64,000 bases of DNA from Cephalotus follicularis. Taxonomy: Eukaryota > Streptophyta > Magnoliopsida > Oxalidales > Cephalotaceae. This document shows, in pieces, positions 23,634-34,993 of the stretch (within the stretch, counting starts at the first letter, position 1; the number at the start of each line of letters is the position of its first letter). The notes under the pieces are model-generated. The model was given only the letters and a program-made list of their open reading frames with translations. It was not told the origin of the DNA and ran no database searches. Location: NCBI GenBank assembly GCA_001972305.1, contig BDDD01002392.1:98341-162340 (forward strand), given 5' to 3'. The translations under genes and the position numbers were made by a program.

Positions 23634-24278
23634 ATAGTATTTTCTCAGATGCTCTGCATTCCAACCTCTGGCAATCTCCCTTCCCCCTAGAGTTTCAAGT
23701 TTGAATGTTCCTGGACAGAGCACTCTCTTGATCTTGTATGGTCCTTCCTAGGTGGGGGCTAATTTTCCTCTGGTACCGGTTGGATCCGCAATATCTAAGT
23801 TGCGTAGGACTATATCTCCTTGCCTTAGTGGTCTGGGGCTTACCCTCTTGTTATAGTAACGGCTCACCCTCTGTTGGTAGGCTACAACTCTGATGGCGGC
23901 CTTATCTTTGAGCTCTTCTACTAAGTCGACGAGACATCTAAGTCCTTCTTCATTGTTCTCTTCAGTGAAGTGCAGAACCCTTGATGATTGTACACCAATC
24001 TCCACCGATATTATAGCTTCGGTTCCAAAGCATAGGCTGTATGGGGACTCACCAGTTGTGATTCGAGAAGTGGTTCTATATGCCCATAGTACACTTGGCA
24101 GATCCTCTGTCTATCTTCATTTGCTGTCTTCAAGGTGCTTCTTTAAGCCCGAGATGATTTCTCTGTTAATCACCTCAGCTTGACCGTTGCTCTGGGGGTA
24201 GGCTACTGAGGCAAGTCTATGCTCTATTCTCCACTCTTTGCAAAAGTCACAGAATGCTTGATAATCAAACTGCTTACC
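23634..24278 (-). pseudogene. Integrase C-terminal half (downstream of the solo LTR insertion)
   Basis: Read right to left from 24278, this continues the integrase core broken at 27114. It holds the catalytic Glu in NGQAEVINREI, then the C-terminal domain (RVSRYYNKRVSPRPLRQGDIVLR), and ends near 23634. A TAG at about 23750 replaces the Trp expected before EGPYKI. There is no chromodomain, as expected for the Tat lineage. Confidence 0.88.
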
Positions 24279-27113
24279 TGTAAGAGCCCTAAATATTATA
24301 AAATATTAAGATTAGGCTTTGTAATTATTTTCCTTCCTTTTTGGGTTAGGCCCGATAATTATGATGTATTTATTTGGGCCTTAATGAAATATAATTTTTT
24401 ATTTTTGAGCTTAAGGAATTATTTTACTCTCATTGAGCCAAAGTTAATATGGTGTATAGTATTTGGGCTTGAAAGAGAAAGGAATAAGAAAAATATAAAG
24501 AGAGGCCCAATTGAGAGGTTGGCCCAAGCTGTGGAATGGCCTGCACTGTTGAGAATTGTCTCAACAATTCTAGACCCTTCCTAAAGCCATGATAAAAGGT
24601 GGATGAGACATGGTAAGAACACTTTTGGCCATTTCTTGCACAAAATATCTAGAGAATTCGGGAGAGACGAGAGAGTGGGAGATGTGGACAAGAGGGGCGC
24701 TGTCCATGGAGCCCCCATGTCTACTGCACTTTCTCTGGTATAAATACCATTCTCTGGGAGCAAAGCCATGTGCAAGGAAGGAGGAATTAGCAAAGTAAAG
24801 GTAGTAGGCCCAGCTTCGGAGGAAATCAAAAATTCAAGAGGAAAGAAGCATCTCCGTTTTCAACCTTTAACCCAGGTAGGTTGATCCATATCCGAGTGCC
24901 TACCAGCATGTTTATGTGTGTTTTGCTGTGTGGTTGATGTATGCGTTGCCCTGCTTGATAATAAAAAAAAAAATTTAAAGATAAAAATAAAATAAAAAAA
25001 ATAAAAAAAAAAAAAAAAAAAAAAGGAAAACCCAGAAAAAAAACATTTAAAAAAACAAAAAAAAAAAAAAAAGATAATACCCACAAGAAAAAAAAAAAAA
25101 CAAAAAAAAAGAATTATTCTCTCCCCATTCGATGCGTCCATATACGCACAAGAGGTATGCGTTTTAATCACTGACACTTTACCCCTGCACGCGCAAAGGG
25201 TGTGCAACGTACGAAGGCATTAATTGCATAGACGCTGTGGCGAAGCCTGGAGCTGCTCTGGACGTGCGTCCAAGCAATGCCTCATGACGATCTCCTCGCT
25301 GGCAAGCGCCGAGCTTCCCCTCTTCTCTGGCGTACCCCATGCGTGAGTCAAGGCATGCTGAATAACACCTGAGCATCCATGCCAGGCCTGAGAGAGCTCC
25401 TCAACCAGTGCCAAGGAGCCACGCGATGAAGGGGTGACCTGCCAGAGGTGCCGGGGAAGAAATACCAGAGGGGCTGGGCAAAGGACCTGAGATTCATTGA
25501 CCGAGCTGCCAGTCCATGCCCGAGCTGTCAAGCCACACCGAGCTCCACGCTCGAGCTACCATGGCCGAGCTGCTTTGGTGTTGAGCTGCCATGTGCGGAG
25601 CTCCACTGTCCAGGCCCAAGCTACCGTGCTGAGCTCCATTGCTTAACACCCGAGATGAGGTGCAGGGATGACACCGTTAAGAAACTACGGTGCCATGACA
25701 GAGGAGCCCAGCGGAGCCATGCTACAGTGATGCCAGAGGATCCCAGTGGTGCCCTGCATAGCCAGGCCAAAGGTGCTACGCAAGGATGCTGGGACCAGAG
25801 GAGCTGCTATGGTTCTTCCTTACCATGCAAGCACCTGGGTTCCTTCTCCCATGTGCTGAGGACGCTACTGTGCAGTGCCATAGCTACCAAGCGCTCTTGA
25901 GAACTCCCTAGGCGTCCCGTGCATACCATCATAGCCATCTGCATGCGTCCTAGGCATGCCAAAAGAGCTGTGATGATGCGTCAGAGAGACTGCCAGGGAC
26001 GCTTCGTGCCAAGGATGAAGCGTTGACCTCGGCTTGGTGCGGTTCTTAAACGAACTACAAGTGCTGGCTAGCTCTATATGATGAAGTCTTACTCTGCATG
26101 CGTCCCTGGATAAATTACATGATGAATAACTATTTAGCATGCAGTTGCGTGGCGTGCATGCGCCATGCATGTGTTGATATGAGCCTTGTGCGCAAGAAGT
26201 GACATGCGCAATGGTATACCTTGGTCAGACTTAAGAAATAGGAATAATTAAGGGAAGGAAATAGAATTACAAAATGGAATCAATAAGGAAAAGACTTAGA
26301 TAGATGGTCCCAGACAGGTGAGCCCAACAGGGGAGAATTCTGCAGAGCAGGTGAACCCACGGGGCGAACTCCGCAAGGTAGGTGATCTCGGGCGAATCCG
26401 CCAATGGTGAACCTAAAGGTGAATTCCGACAGAGCTGGTGATCCGAAGGGTGAACTGCAGAGCAGATGAGCAAACGATGAATTCCGCTCAGCAGGTGAAC
26501 CTAGAGGAGAATTTGGCGGGCTGGTGAGCCTAAAGGTGAACCTTGTATATTGACCAGACCATAGGATGACCAGACTAGACTCCTTTGTATGTGATTGATA
26601 TGTATGGTTTGAGTAGAGTAGTCCAAGGACAAAGGAAATGAAATGTTATGATAAGGATTGTGGCCTACTTTTATGGTATTTATGCTTTATTATTATTTAT
26701 CCTCTACTTGTATTGTTTGTTCCTTTGGTATGTGCCCGTATATGTGGTAACCTACACAACCCTCAGGGTTACTGACCCATTCCTTTGAATGGGCCAGGTA
26801 CAGGAACAGGTAGTGGAGGCACATCGTAGCACCGTCAAGGATAAAAAGTACAGTAAGTTTCTCCTCCTTGGTAGTACGCTTTATGGTTGGATTCTCAAGG
26901 GATAAATTATGTAATGATTTGTTTTTATTATCTGCTGGTTTATAGCAGTGTATTTTAATTGTATCGAACAGGGTTTGTATATCCACGCATAAAATAAAGG
27001 TTTATGTTTATGATTATTTAAGTTTTAATTTTTTTATGGCTAATGATGATGATGATTGTACGGTTTACCACGTGTCGAGTCGTGGAGCCCAACCCACGGT
27101 TTGGGACGTGACA
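24279..27113 (+). mobile_element. Solo LTR of a Tekay-type element nested in the Tat integrase
   Basis: The 2835 bp begin TGTAAGAGCCC and end GGGACGTGACA. TTACC flanks both sides (24274-24278 and 27114-27118). The integrase sequence resumes exactly across the insertion. No PBS, PPT, pol or second LTR is present, so LTR-LTR recombination removed the body. It contains a TATA box (GGTATAAATACC, ~24738), the CAGGTAGGTTGATCCAT block (24873), an A-rich tract (24959-25115), the ~36 bp array (26310-26545) and the hairpin. Open frames within (e.g. 25448-25900) are not genes. Confidence 0.95.
24959..25115. repeat. A-rich low-complexity tract
   Basis: Over 150 bp made almost only of A, with scattered T, C and G. 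It lies inside the solo LTR about 60 bp after the conserved donor-like block. The other LTR copies lack it, so it expanded here or is an inserted poly-A. Confidence 0.85.
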
Positions 27114-27553
27114 TTACCATTGTCTGAGACTATTGTCCTCGGGACTCCAAATCTACAGATGATGGACTTCCATACAAAGCTTTCCATGTTCTTTTCTATG
27201 ATCTTGGCCAAGGGTTCTGCTTCTACCCACTTGGTAAAATAGTCCACTGCTACAATGAGAAACTTCCTCTGACCTGTCGCCACGGGTAGTGGTCCGATGA
27301 AGTCCATTCCCCATTTTGCAAAGGGCCAAGGGGCCGTGACAGACGTCAGAGGTTGAGAAGGTCTTCTGCTTATGTTTGCGTTCCTCTGGCACTTGTCACG
27401 TTTTCTTACCAAATCTATAGCATCTTGATGCAAGGTCGGCCAGTAGTAGCTCTGCCTTAATAGTTTGTGGGATAAGGTTTTGTCTCCCGTCTGGTTGTCA
27501 CAAACTCCTTCATGGACCTCCCTTAGAGCATAATCGGCCTCTAAGGGAGTCAA
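27114..27553 (-). pseudogene. Integrase N-terminal half (upstream of the solo LTR insertion)
   Basis: Zinc-binding region (HEGVCDNQTGDKTLSHK...VRKRDKCQR, where the first Cys of the usual CxxC is Arg) and catalytic-core residues GMDFIGPLP and VSDNG. The frame then runs into the LTR. Upstream of 27553 the frame is broken by stops. Confidence 0.9.
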
Positions 27554-27812
27554 GCACCTCAGCTAAGGAAAAGAGAAAGATCTTTTGTAGAGGATCCCAT
27601 CTCGGAGCTAAAATCTGTTTGCTCTGTACACAAGTTCCCTCGCCTCTACGGGTCCTCAGACAAAATCCCGTTCCTCAGCCAGTTGATGGATGGGGTCATC
27701 CAATTTGGCTCTTGTGGTAAGTCTATGTCCATTACATCTACTTCAGAGATGGTGGGCCTGTCCAGGTAATACACTAACATGGTTTGATTTTTCTCCAGCT
27801 CCTCTGTCGTGA

Positions 27813-28145
27813 CTAGTTTTGATAACTGGTCTGCTCAGTGTTTTCTGCTCTGGGTACTTTCAGAACTCCTAGAACTTCGAAGGCTGGCTTCAAACTCTGA
27901 AAATGCGATAAGTACTTAGCCATGGAGTCTTCTCGGGTTTCGTACTCTCCACTTGCCAAGATAACCACTAGCTGAGAATCACTTGAGGCCTCTATCTTTT
28001 GTACCTCCAAGTGCTTTGCAATTGTAAACCCGGCTATCAGAGCTTCCCACTCAGCTTCGTTGTTTATAGCCTTAAAACCAAACCTCGGAGCATACTCCAA
28101 CGTCCAACCATCTGGGCTTGTTAATACCAGCCCTACTCTACTTTA
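27813..28145 (-). pseudogene. Second (archaeal-like) RNase H domain of Tat pol
   Basis: NNEAEWEALIAGFTIAKHL and SSDSQLVVILASGEYE match the pattern of the extra RNase H that Tat-lineage pol carries between the classical RNase H and integrase. The acidic residues in NNEAE and SDSQ are present. The frame ends near 27836 in a frameshifted ENTEQTSYQN tail. Confidence 0.75.
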
Positions 28146-28850
28146 AGTGACGCAAGATAAGCTATCCACGGACAACTTCCACATCCCCCTCTCGTTCTCA
28201 GAGGGGTTCTCCTCCATACACTCCGTAGGTGTATTTTCTCCAATAAAGTCGGCCAAAACGTGTGATTTGATTGCTGGTCTGGCTTCGAACTTCACATCAT
28301 ACTTGTCTAGTTCGACTGACCACTTGATTAGTCTTCTTGAGGTGTTAGGCTTTGCAAGAACTTATTTGAGCGGTTTATCAGTCAGAACCTTGAGTGTACG
28401 AGCTTGAAAATATGGCCTCAATTTTCTGGCCGCTATGATTAGAGCATAAGTGAACTTCTCCACCTCAAGATACCTCCCCTCAGCATCATTCAAAGCATTA
28501 CTCACGTAGTACACTGGCTTTTAAACTTTCTCCTCCTCCCTGACTAGCACTGCACTCACTGCCCCCGAGGTGACCGCAAAGTACAAATACAAGTCTTCCC
28601 CGTCCTTAGGTTTTGAGATCAGAGGAGGGCAAGCCAGGTATTCCTTCAACTTGTCCAAGGCTGCTTGACACTCATTTGACCAAGAAAATCCCTTGGGATC
28701 TCTAAGTACTTTGAAGAAAGGAAGGCACTTCTCTGCTGACTTCGACACAAACCTACTTAGGTTTGCTATCTTTCTATTCAGTTTTTGAACATCTCTGATA
28801 GTCTGGGGAGGCCTCATACTCTGAACTGCTGAGATCTTTTTAGGGTTGGT
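28146..28850 (-). pseudogene. RNase H of Tat pol and its connection to RT
   Basis: The frame 28817-28521 shows the RT thumb/connection (MRPPQTIRDVQKLNRKIANLSRF) and RNase H start (DLYLYFAVTSGAVSAVLVREE). A stop at ~28520 interrupts it. The rest (28500-28150) reads as RNase H on the minus strand with further stops. The first catalytic Asp expected in YFAVT appears replaced by Ala or Val. Confidence 0.8.
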
Positions 28851-28856
28851 CTCTAT

Positions 28857-29441
28857 TCATCTTATTGAGACCATAAACCCGAGGAATTTACCATAAGTGA
28901 CCCCAAAAGTGCACTTGAATGGATTGGGTTTCATTTTGTATCTTCGCAAAACCTCAAATGTTTCCTCCAAGTCTTTGATGTGGGGGCTCTTGGCTGGGGT
29001 CTTGACGAGCATGTCGTCGATGTAGACCTCCATGTTTCTCCCAATCTGAGGCTCAAAGATTTTGTTGACCAGACGTTGGTAGGTGGCCCCTGCATTCTTC
29101 AGCCCAAAAGGCATGACCTTATAACAATACATCCCCCAGTCCGTGATAAAAGCTGTCTTGTTCTCTTCGGGCCCGTACATAGGGATTTGATTATACTCCG
29201 AGTAGACATCCAAGAATCTTAACATTCTGTAGCCCGAGGTCGTATCCACCAACTGATCTATCTTTGGGAGAGGGAAGTGATCCTTGAGATAAGCTTTATT
29301 GAGGTCTGTGAAGTCGATGCATATCCTCCACTTGCCATTTGCTTTTTTGACTAGGACTGGGTTCGCCAGCCAGTCTGAGTAATGCACTTCCCTTATGAAC
29401 TCGGTCTGCAATAGCTTGCTCACCTCCCCGGCTATTGCCTG
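28857..29441 (-). pseudogene. Reverse transcriptase of Tat pol
   Basis: The frame 29423-28857 covers RT fingers and palm: VKKANGKWRICIDFTDLNKA, DHFPLPKID, MPFGLKNAGATYQRLVNKIF and the intact active-site box YIDDMLVK. It is separated from the upstream frame by a stop at about 29441 and ends at a stop near 28857. Of the RT copies in the window it is the only one that keeps the catalytic box. Confidence 0.92.
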
Positions 29442-30296
29442 CTACCTCTCAGGAGTAAAGTTCATCTTCTTTTGCCTGGTCAGAAGCCTCATTGGATCCA
29501 CACTTAGCCTGTGAACCATTACATTTTGGGTGATCCCAGGGACCTCATCTGCCGACCAGGCGAATACATCTTTATTATTTTCGAGGAATGTTATTAATTT
29601 CCCCTTCTCCACCTCTGCAAAATGTGAGCCAACTTGGAAGACTCTTTCGGTGTTGCCCTTTTCTAAGGGCACTTGGATCACGTCCTCAACAGACTGTGGG
29701 TGCTCAGGTTCCACATCTTCTCTGATCTCCACATTTGCAATAGGAAGTACATTTTCCTTCCTTTTACCTATAATGACAGTCTTGTAGCACTGCCTTGCTG
29801 CCTGTTGATCTCCTCTGGCTTCCCCCACACCAAGCCTCGTAGGGAACTTCATCAATAAGTGTCTCGTGGACACTATAGCCTCCATTAGGTTCAGACTTGG
29901 TCGCCCTATTATGGCATTGTAAGGGCTTGGTGTGTCTACTACCAGGAATGTCATATCCACATTGGTCTGGCATAGGGTCGTGCCTGTAACCACGGACATG
30001 TCGATGGATCCCAGAGGATAGGCCATCTCCCCTACAAAGCCGAGCAATGGAGTATTCACGTGCTTTATCTGGTCGGTCGGTATCCTCAGTTGATCAAATG
30101 CGTGTTTGTACAGGATATCAGCCAAGCTCCCGCTATCAATGAGAATCCTCTTCATAGTGAAAAGTGTCACTTGAAGAGTTACCACCACGGGATCATCGTG
30201 AGGGAGATGTACTCCCTCATAGTCTGTCTCCGAGAAGGATATCACCTCCTCATATCTACATGTTCTCAGCCTTTTGCTGTGATGAATTTGCTGCAC
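29442..30296 (-). pseudogene. Aspartic protease and linker of Tat polyprotein
   Basis: Protease active-site motif ILIDSGSLADIL (residues ~60-71), followed by substrate-pocket-like AIIGRPSLNLMEAIVSTRHLLMKFPT. Then a linker rich in acidic residues, EVPGITQNVMVHRLSVDP, leading to RT. The upstream junction with gag has frameshifts near 30300. Confidence 0.85.
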
Positions 30297-30299
30297 AGC

Positions 30300-32113
30300 A
30301 AGGGATTGCCTCCCATAGGCTTTTCTAGCATTCTTATGATCGCCACCAAATGCGACCCCCCCAGAGATGGTGTGGATGACACATCTGGGCTGCTGTTGTT
30401 GCTCTTTCTATTGCGAATGAGCCTCTTCTCTCTTTTGCTATCTCCTTCCCTGGGGAGCGTCTCTGTCCACTTACTTGCGCAGGTGCCCCTTCCGAATTAG
30501 GTCCTCAATATGATTCTTCAATTGCCTGCACTCCTCGGTATCGTGCCCATGGTCACGATGGTATCGGCAGTATTTTTCTATGTCCCTATTTTCTGCTGGG
30601 AACCTCATCTTTTCAGGCCATTGGATGGGAACCTTATCCTTCTCCACTGCAAGTATTATGGTGCGTGTGTTCAGGAGGGGGAAAAGTTGTTGTAGGATGG
30701 GATAGGTGCCCTTCCCCTGGGTGAGTTCTCTCTCTTGGAGAGCTTGTACCTGAGGCCTTCTTTGGACAGTTTTGACCTCTCCTTCCTCTTTTCTCTCCTC
30801 CTGGGGACATTTCGTAAAGGCTCCCATTTCTCCTCCTGATGGCCTGTCCCGGGCATTTTATGTTTCCTGACTGCCATCTCCTCTTCGGCGTTGACATACT
30901 TTTCTGCTCTCCTCAGCATGTCTGCTATATCCACCGCGGGTTTTTTCAAAAGAGAGAAAGTGAATGAAGAGTTGTTCCTCAGCCCAATATTCAAAGTTGT
31001 CATGGCAAAGGAAGGCTCCAAATCTTTCACTGTGAGAGACTCCCTATTGAATATGGTAAGGTAATCTCTCAGAGACTCATCTCTCCCATGAACCACATTG
31101 ATCAAATCGGTAGAGTTCCTCCTCTGCGTAGTGCTGTTGAGGAACTTGGTTACGAACAGTTCCGTAAACTGATCGAAATTCTCCATCGAACCCTTAGCCA
31201 GGGTGAAATACCACGACTGGGCTACACCAGTTAAAGTTGTTGGGAATCCTCAGAAAAGTGTGGCATCCGAGGCTTGGTGCACCGACATGGTTTGAATGTA
31301 GGTGCGTACATGTTGGATGGGATCCGTGGATCCATCATATTTGTCGAGAGTTGGGAGCCGGAATCAGCTGTGAATGCGCTCCACTATGATCTCGGATGTG
31401 AAGGGGTGGGCGCTAATGTTGCGCACCTCGGACAGACGTCCCCTTTACGGTTCTGCTCCTCGGAACCTTCTCTCTATCTCAGCAAGCCTTCTATTCATTG
31501 CTTGTTCTATATCATCAATGTTCCTAACCCTGCTAGAAACATGTGATTCTCCGGCCAGTATGGTCGGGCGGTCTGTCCTGCTCCCCTGCATTGTTCCTGC
31601 TCTGTGCGAGGCATTGGATCGCACTTGTGCCTCCCCTGCACCCCTGGCTTCCCCTTGGGGATCCACCTCCATGGCTTGGTGCTCGGGATGCACTCTACTG
31701 GGATCGTTGGGCTGATCCCGGGCAGTTGAGGACTCTGCCCTCTGAGATGCATTGACCTCAGGTCTCCTTCCCTGGGGAATATTATCCCCCGACCGCTTCG
31801 TGGGGAGTCTCTCTCCCCTCGGCGGGTTTCGCCTGACACCTCGGGGGTGCCCCATCTCCACCACTGGCCCGACAAGGCCGCTTTGTCCTCGACTGTTTGC
31901 TTGGACAGGTCTGGCCTTGGCCTGGTTGGCTAGATTGGTTACCAACAAATTTGTGAGATGATTCATTCCTTGGAGGAGCTGATTGAGTTGCTCCCCAGTG
32001 ATAGGAGCTTGTTCCGGGACCGCAACTTGGCTGGCCTCAGGAGGAGGAGGTGGGATCTCCTGTTGTCGGCTGCCAGTGGGCCCAGAGTTATTGATGTTCT
32101 TCCTCGAAGGCAT
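30300..32113 (-). pseudogene. Gag of the Tat-lineage element, broken into three frames
   Basis: Starts at ATG 32113 (MPSRKNINNSG), soon after the PBS. Frame 1 (to 31445) is Pro/Gln/Arg rich and ends RRLAEIERRFRGAEP. Frame 2 (31186-30671) holds the capsid core (ENFDQFTELFVTKFLNST, DESLRDYLTIFNRE). Frame 3 (30827-30471) holds the knuckle-like CRYHRDHGHDTEECRQLK. Stops between them, e.g. just below 31445, mean no full Gag can form. Confidence 0.85.
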
Positions 32114-32140
32114 GATTCTTGATGGCTTTTTGTTGCGTTT

Positions 32141-32158
32141 TCCACAGACGGCGCTAAA
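32141..32158 (-). other. PBS region of the Tat-lineage element
   Basis: The minus strand reads TTTAGCGCCGTCTGTGGA right after the LTR end CATCAACA. The truncated relative has GTTGGCGTCGTCTGTGG at the same place, so the likely form is GGCGCCGTC-like. The tRNA used was not identified with certainty. Confidence 0.65.
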
Positions 32159-32985
32159 TGTTGATGCAGAAAACATTCCTTCAACAGTACCCTACATGGA
32201 GGGCTTTGAATTGTTAATAGAAACGCTTGAATCTATGTCCGAGAAAGTGATCTGGTTAATGGTCCCTGCAAAGAGCAAGAAGGTTGAAGGTCCAGAAGGT
32301 TGTTCCCCTAAGGACACTCCGACGCTCATGTTAGACACTGCACAGAGAAAACAATGTTCTTTTGAGAATGAAAATGGCTGACCTTTGTTTTGACTGTGAA
32401 ACTGGTATTTATAGTGTTGGTTTGTAACTGCCTGAGCGTGTAAATCGGAGGTGATAGGTATTACTTAAGAAAATGTCCGAGGATTTTGGACATTTCCCTT
32501 AATCTCCGCCAGATTTGGTGGTACATTCCTTATAAGAAATTTATCATATCTTATCTTTCCATGTTTGAAGAGGTGAATCCTTGGAATGTATGCTGATTTT
32601 ATGGCCTCATACTGTGGAGGACAAGGAAGGAGAGGTCCTCTGGTCTCTTATCCGCTTCAAGATCTTCTACGTCAAGAGCTTCTTCAAGGGCTTGTGCCTG
32701 GAGCACTAGATCCTCTGCAATGCTACCGAGGAAGAGGTCTTCTGTGATGCAGTCGAGGAGGAGGTCCTCGGCATTGGTGCCCAAGAGGACGTCCTCTGCC
32801 ATGCGACCAAGGAGGAGTTCCTCGGCACTGATGCCGAGGAGGATGTCCCCACCTGCTTCTCCCAGCTGGAGCTAATGAGCTTCCTCTGACCCATACACAT
32901 GTAAGCTTTAACGCTCCTAGACACTTGGCTACGTTTGCCAAAGACACGTGTTGTTCTGTGTATATATAGATTTTTCCCCTCATCA
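32159..32985 (-). repeat. 5' LTR of the Tat-lineage element (827 bp)
   Basis: Plus-strand ends TGTTGATGCAG and CCCCTCATCA, followed by target duplication ATTTC. TATTTATAG (32405) gives the minus-strand TATA. Degenerate GAGGAGG repeats at 32730-32850 give the spurious frame 32599-32802. Confidence 0.93.
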
Positions 32986-32990
32986 ATTTC

Positions 32991-34690
32991 TTTTGGATCG
33001 AGTTAGGATTTAAACGAGAAATCAAAACGGTGAGTTGTTTTGTTAATTAATTTTTTTATAATTTACTTAACATTGATCAGTGCTTTAAAACTCAGACTTG
33101 ACCGAATTCATTAGTCTGATGGGGTTGGATCGAATCCAGACCTAATCAAATCTAGAAAAATCTAAAAATTTAGAGTGATTTTTTTTTATCAAAATTGACC
33201 CAATAGTTTGACTGGAGTGGATCATTTGAGTCACTAAAAAATAAAAAATCAATTTTTATAAAACAAAAATACAATTTTTCTAAAAGAAAGTTATGTGTGA
33301 ATTGTCCGATCAATGGACTCGGGCATTTCAACGGTTCAATGAGCGGTTCGTGTTTTAAAACATTGATAATTACGTGTAAAATAAAACATTGTAAAAAATG
33401 AAAAATTATAAGATATTCAAATAATGTGGTCTTAGTCAATTTTTGTATTCAATTCGCTGTCGTGTTAAGCTTATATTAAAATCAATCTAGAGACAAAACA
33501 TTCAGAATTCCATCCGAAATGGGAGGTCCCCAAGTTCAATAGGCAATCAAAACAAATATCCCACTTGAATGAATGGTCTTGCTGTCTTTATGACCAAATA
33601 TTAGTCGATATATTGACCCACGAATTCTACAATTACAAATTAAACTATATTTTCAACCCCGCAAGTCACTAATAAATTTTCCTAGCTCGTGTATTACCTA
33701 ATGAAAATGCTTTTCTCTACCCCTAGACCAAATTCAAATGGCTCATGCAAAAAAAACAAAAACATTCTTCAAATATTTTGAAAGATTTCCTCCTCACAAA
33801 ACAATGTTTCCTTCTTTTTCTTTTTCTTTTTTTCCTTTTTATGTACATTAGAAGTAAGGTATATGGCCAAACATTCAGCTAGCCAAAGCTAAATTGGCAT
33901 AAATAGATGATACGTGCAAATATTCTAGTGGTCTAAGGTTGTAATCTAGATTTCTTGACATTGGTTAAAGAAATTTTGTATAAAGGGTTATATTCCCTTT
34001 CAAATATATTATTAGTTAACCACTATTGAATAATTTTGTTTTTTATGTGGTTCATATTTGAACTATAAATCCAACCCCTAACATATATAAATATCGCAAT
34101 CTTTTGTGATGCCATCACCTTGATTATAAATAAATAGGTTTTTTTTTTTTGAAGGACGATATAATAATATGATCCCTACTAATAATAAAAGTCATAAGGT
34201 GATAAAGAAACTGAAAGCAGCAGCAAGGGGATGCAATAACAGGCGCGTGGACGATCAAAGACACGACCAAAAGGTCGTTGACTGTTAAGGTCAAAGCCAA
34301 ACTTCGGTGTCTAGCTTAGCTAGCTTTAAATCAACTTCGCGTTTTTTTCATGGAACCTCAACAAAGCTTACTTTCTTTGACCGCCCATCTCTCTCTCTCT
34401 CTCTCTCTCTCTCACATCTCCTTCTCTCTCGTTTTATAGTCTCATATGTAGAGAAAGAGAAGGGAAGAACAACATCCTTTAAAAGGGAATTCACACTCTA
34501 TAAAAGGTATTCAAAATTCAAGCTTTGAAACCATCAACCCCTCGTGTTTTTTGGACCAAGAAATCTAAATTTCCATTCAAAACTATCTCAGTTGATAGTA
34601 CTAGAATCCAACGACTGATGTGTCCTTTTTAGGCTTGCTCTATACGTATTTGAAGGTCTTGTGGACTCTACTTTGTTTATTTGTTTGCTA
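32991..34690. other. Intergenic AT-rich region upstream of the IQM gene
   Basis: No coding region seen. Contains a T-run at 34139-34150 and a (CT)n microsatellite at 34389-34413 in what may be the promoter region of the IQM gene. The open frames at 33170-33439 and 34307-34528 lack any family signature. Confidence 0.6.
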
Positions 34691-34693
34691 AGT

Positions 34694-34706
34694 GCATATA
34701 TATAAG
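34694..34706 (+). promoter_or_regulatory. Candidate TATA box of the IQM gene
   Basis: GCATATATATAAGCAAGG sits about 300 bp before the start codon. The leader appears split by an intron from 34819 (GGTAATTAATAG) to 34945 (TATTTGCAG). This is inferred from spacing and splice consensus only. Confidence 0.5.
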
Positions 34707-34993
34707 CAAGGAGGGAAGTCAGAGTCACACATATCACTTAACTTTGAAAGGATTATTAGATTTTGCGGTTAAGAGTTTCATTCAGATACCTTGTAGAAGT
34801 TATAATTCTGATTTGCAGGTAATTAATAGTACTAGTACGTAATTATCATAGTAACCCATGTCTTCTTTGTTGTTTATTAATGGTTAATATATGTTAGGAT
34901 CGTGGTGCTCGAAATAGGGTTTTAATGGTTGGTATGTATTTGCAGGTACTTCCATCTCGCAATTTGAATTATTCTATTGGTGATTGCAAACCT

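Larger units (their letters stand above)
19050..32985 (-). mobile_element. Complete Ty3/gypsy Tat-lineage LTR retrotransposon with antisense gene
   Basis: LTRs at 32159-32985 (5') and 19050-19880 (3') and the target duplication ATTTC (19045-19049 and 32986-32990) define one insertion of about 11.1 kb once the nested solo LTR is removed. Minus-strand order: gag, zinc-knuckle region, protease, RT, RNase H, a second RNase H, integrase, then a long 3' segment with a plus-strand gene. Dual RNase H and an antisense frame between pol and the 3' LTR are known traits of Tat/Retand-type plant elements. Every frame has stops or frameshifts, so this copy is non-autonomous. Confidence 0.93.

Noticed and set aside
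30060-30500. 146-codon plus-strand frame opposite protease/gag
   Set aside because: Shadow of the minus-strand Tat polyprotein, with no features of its own.
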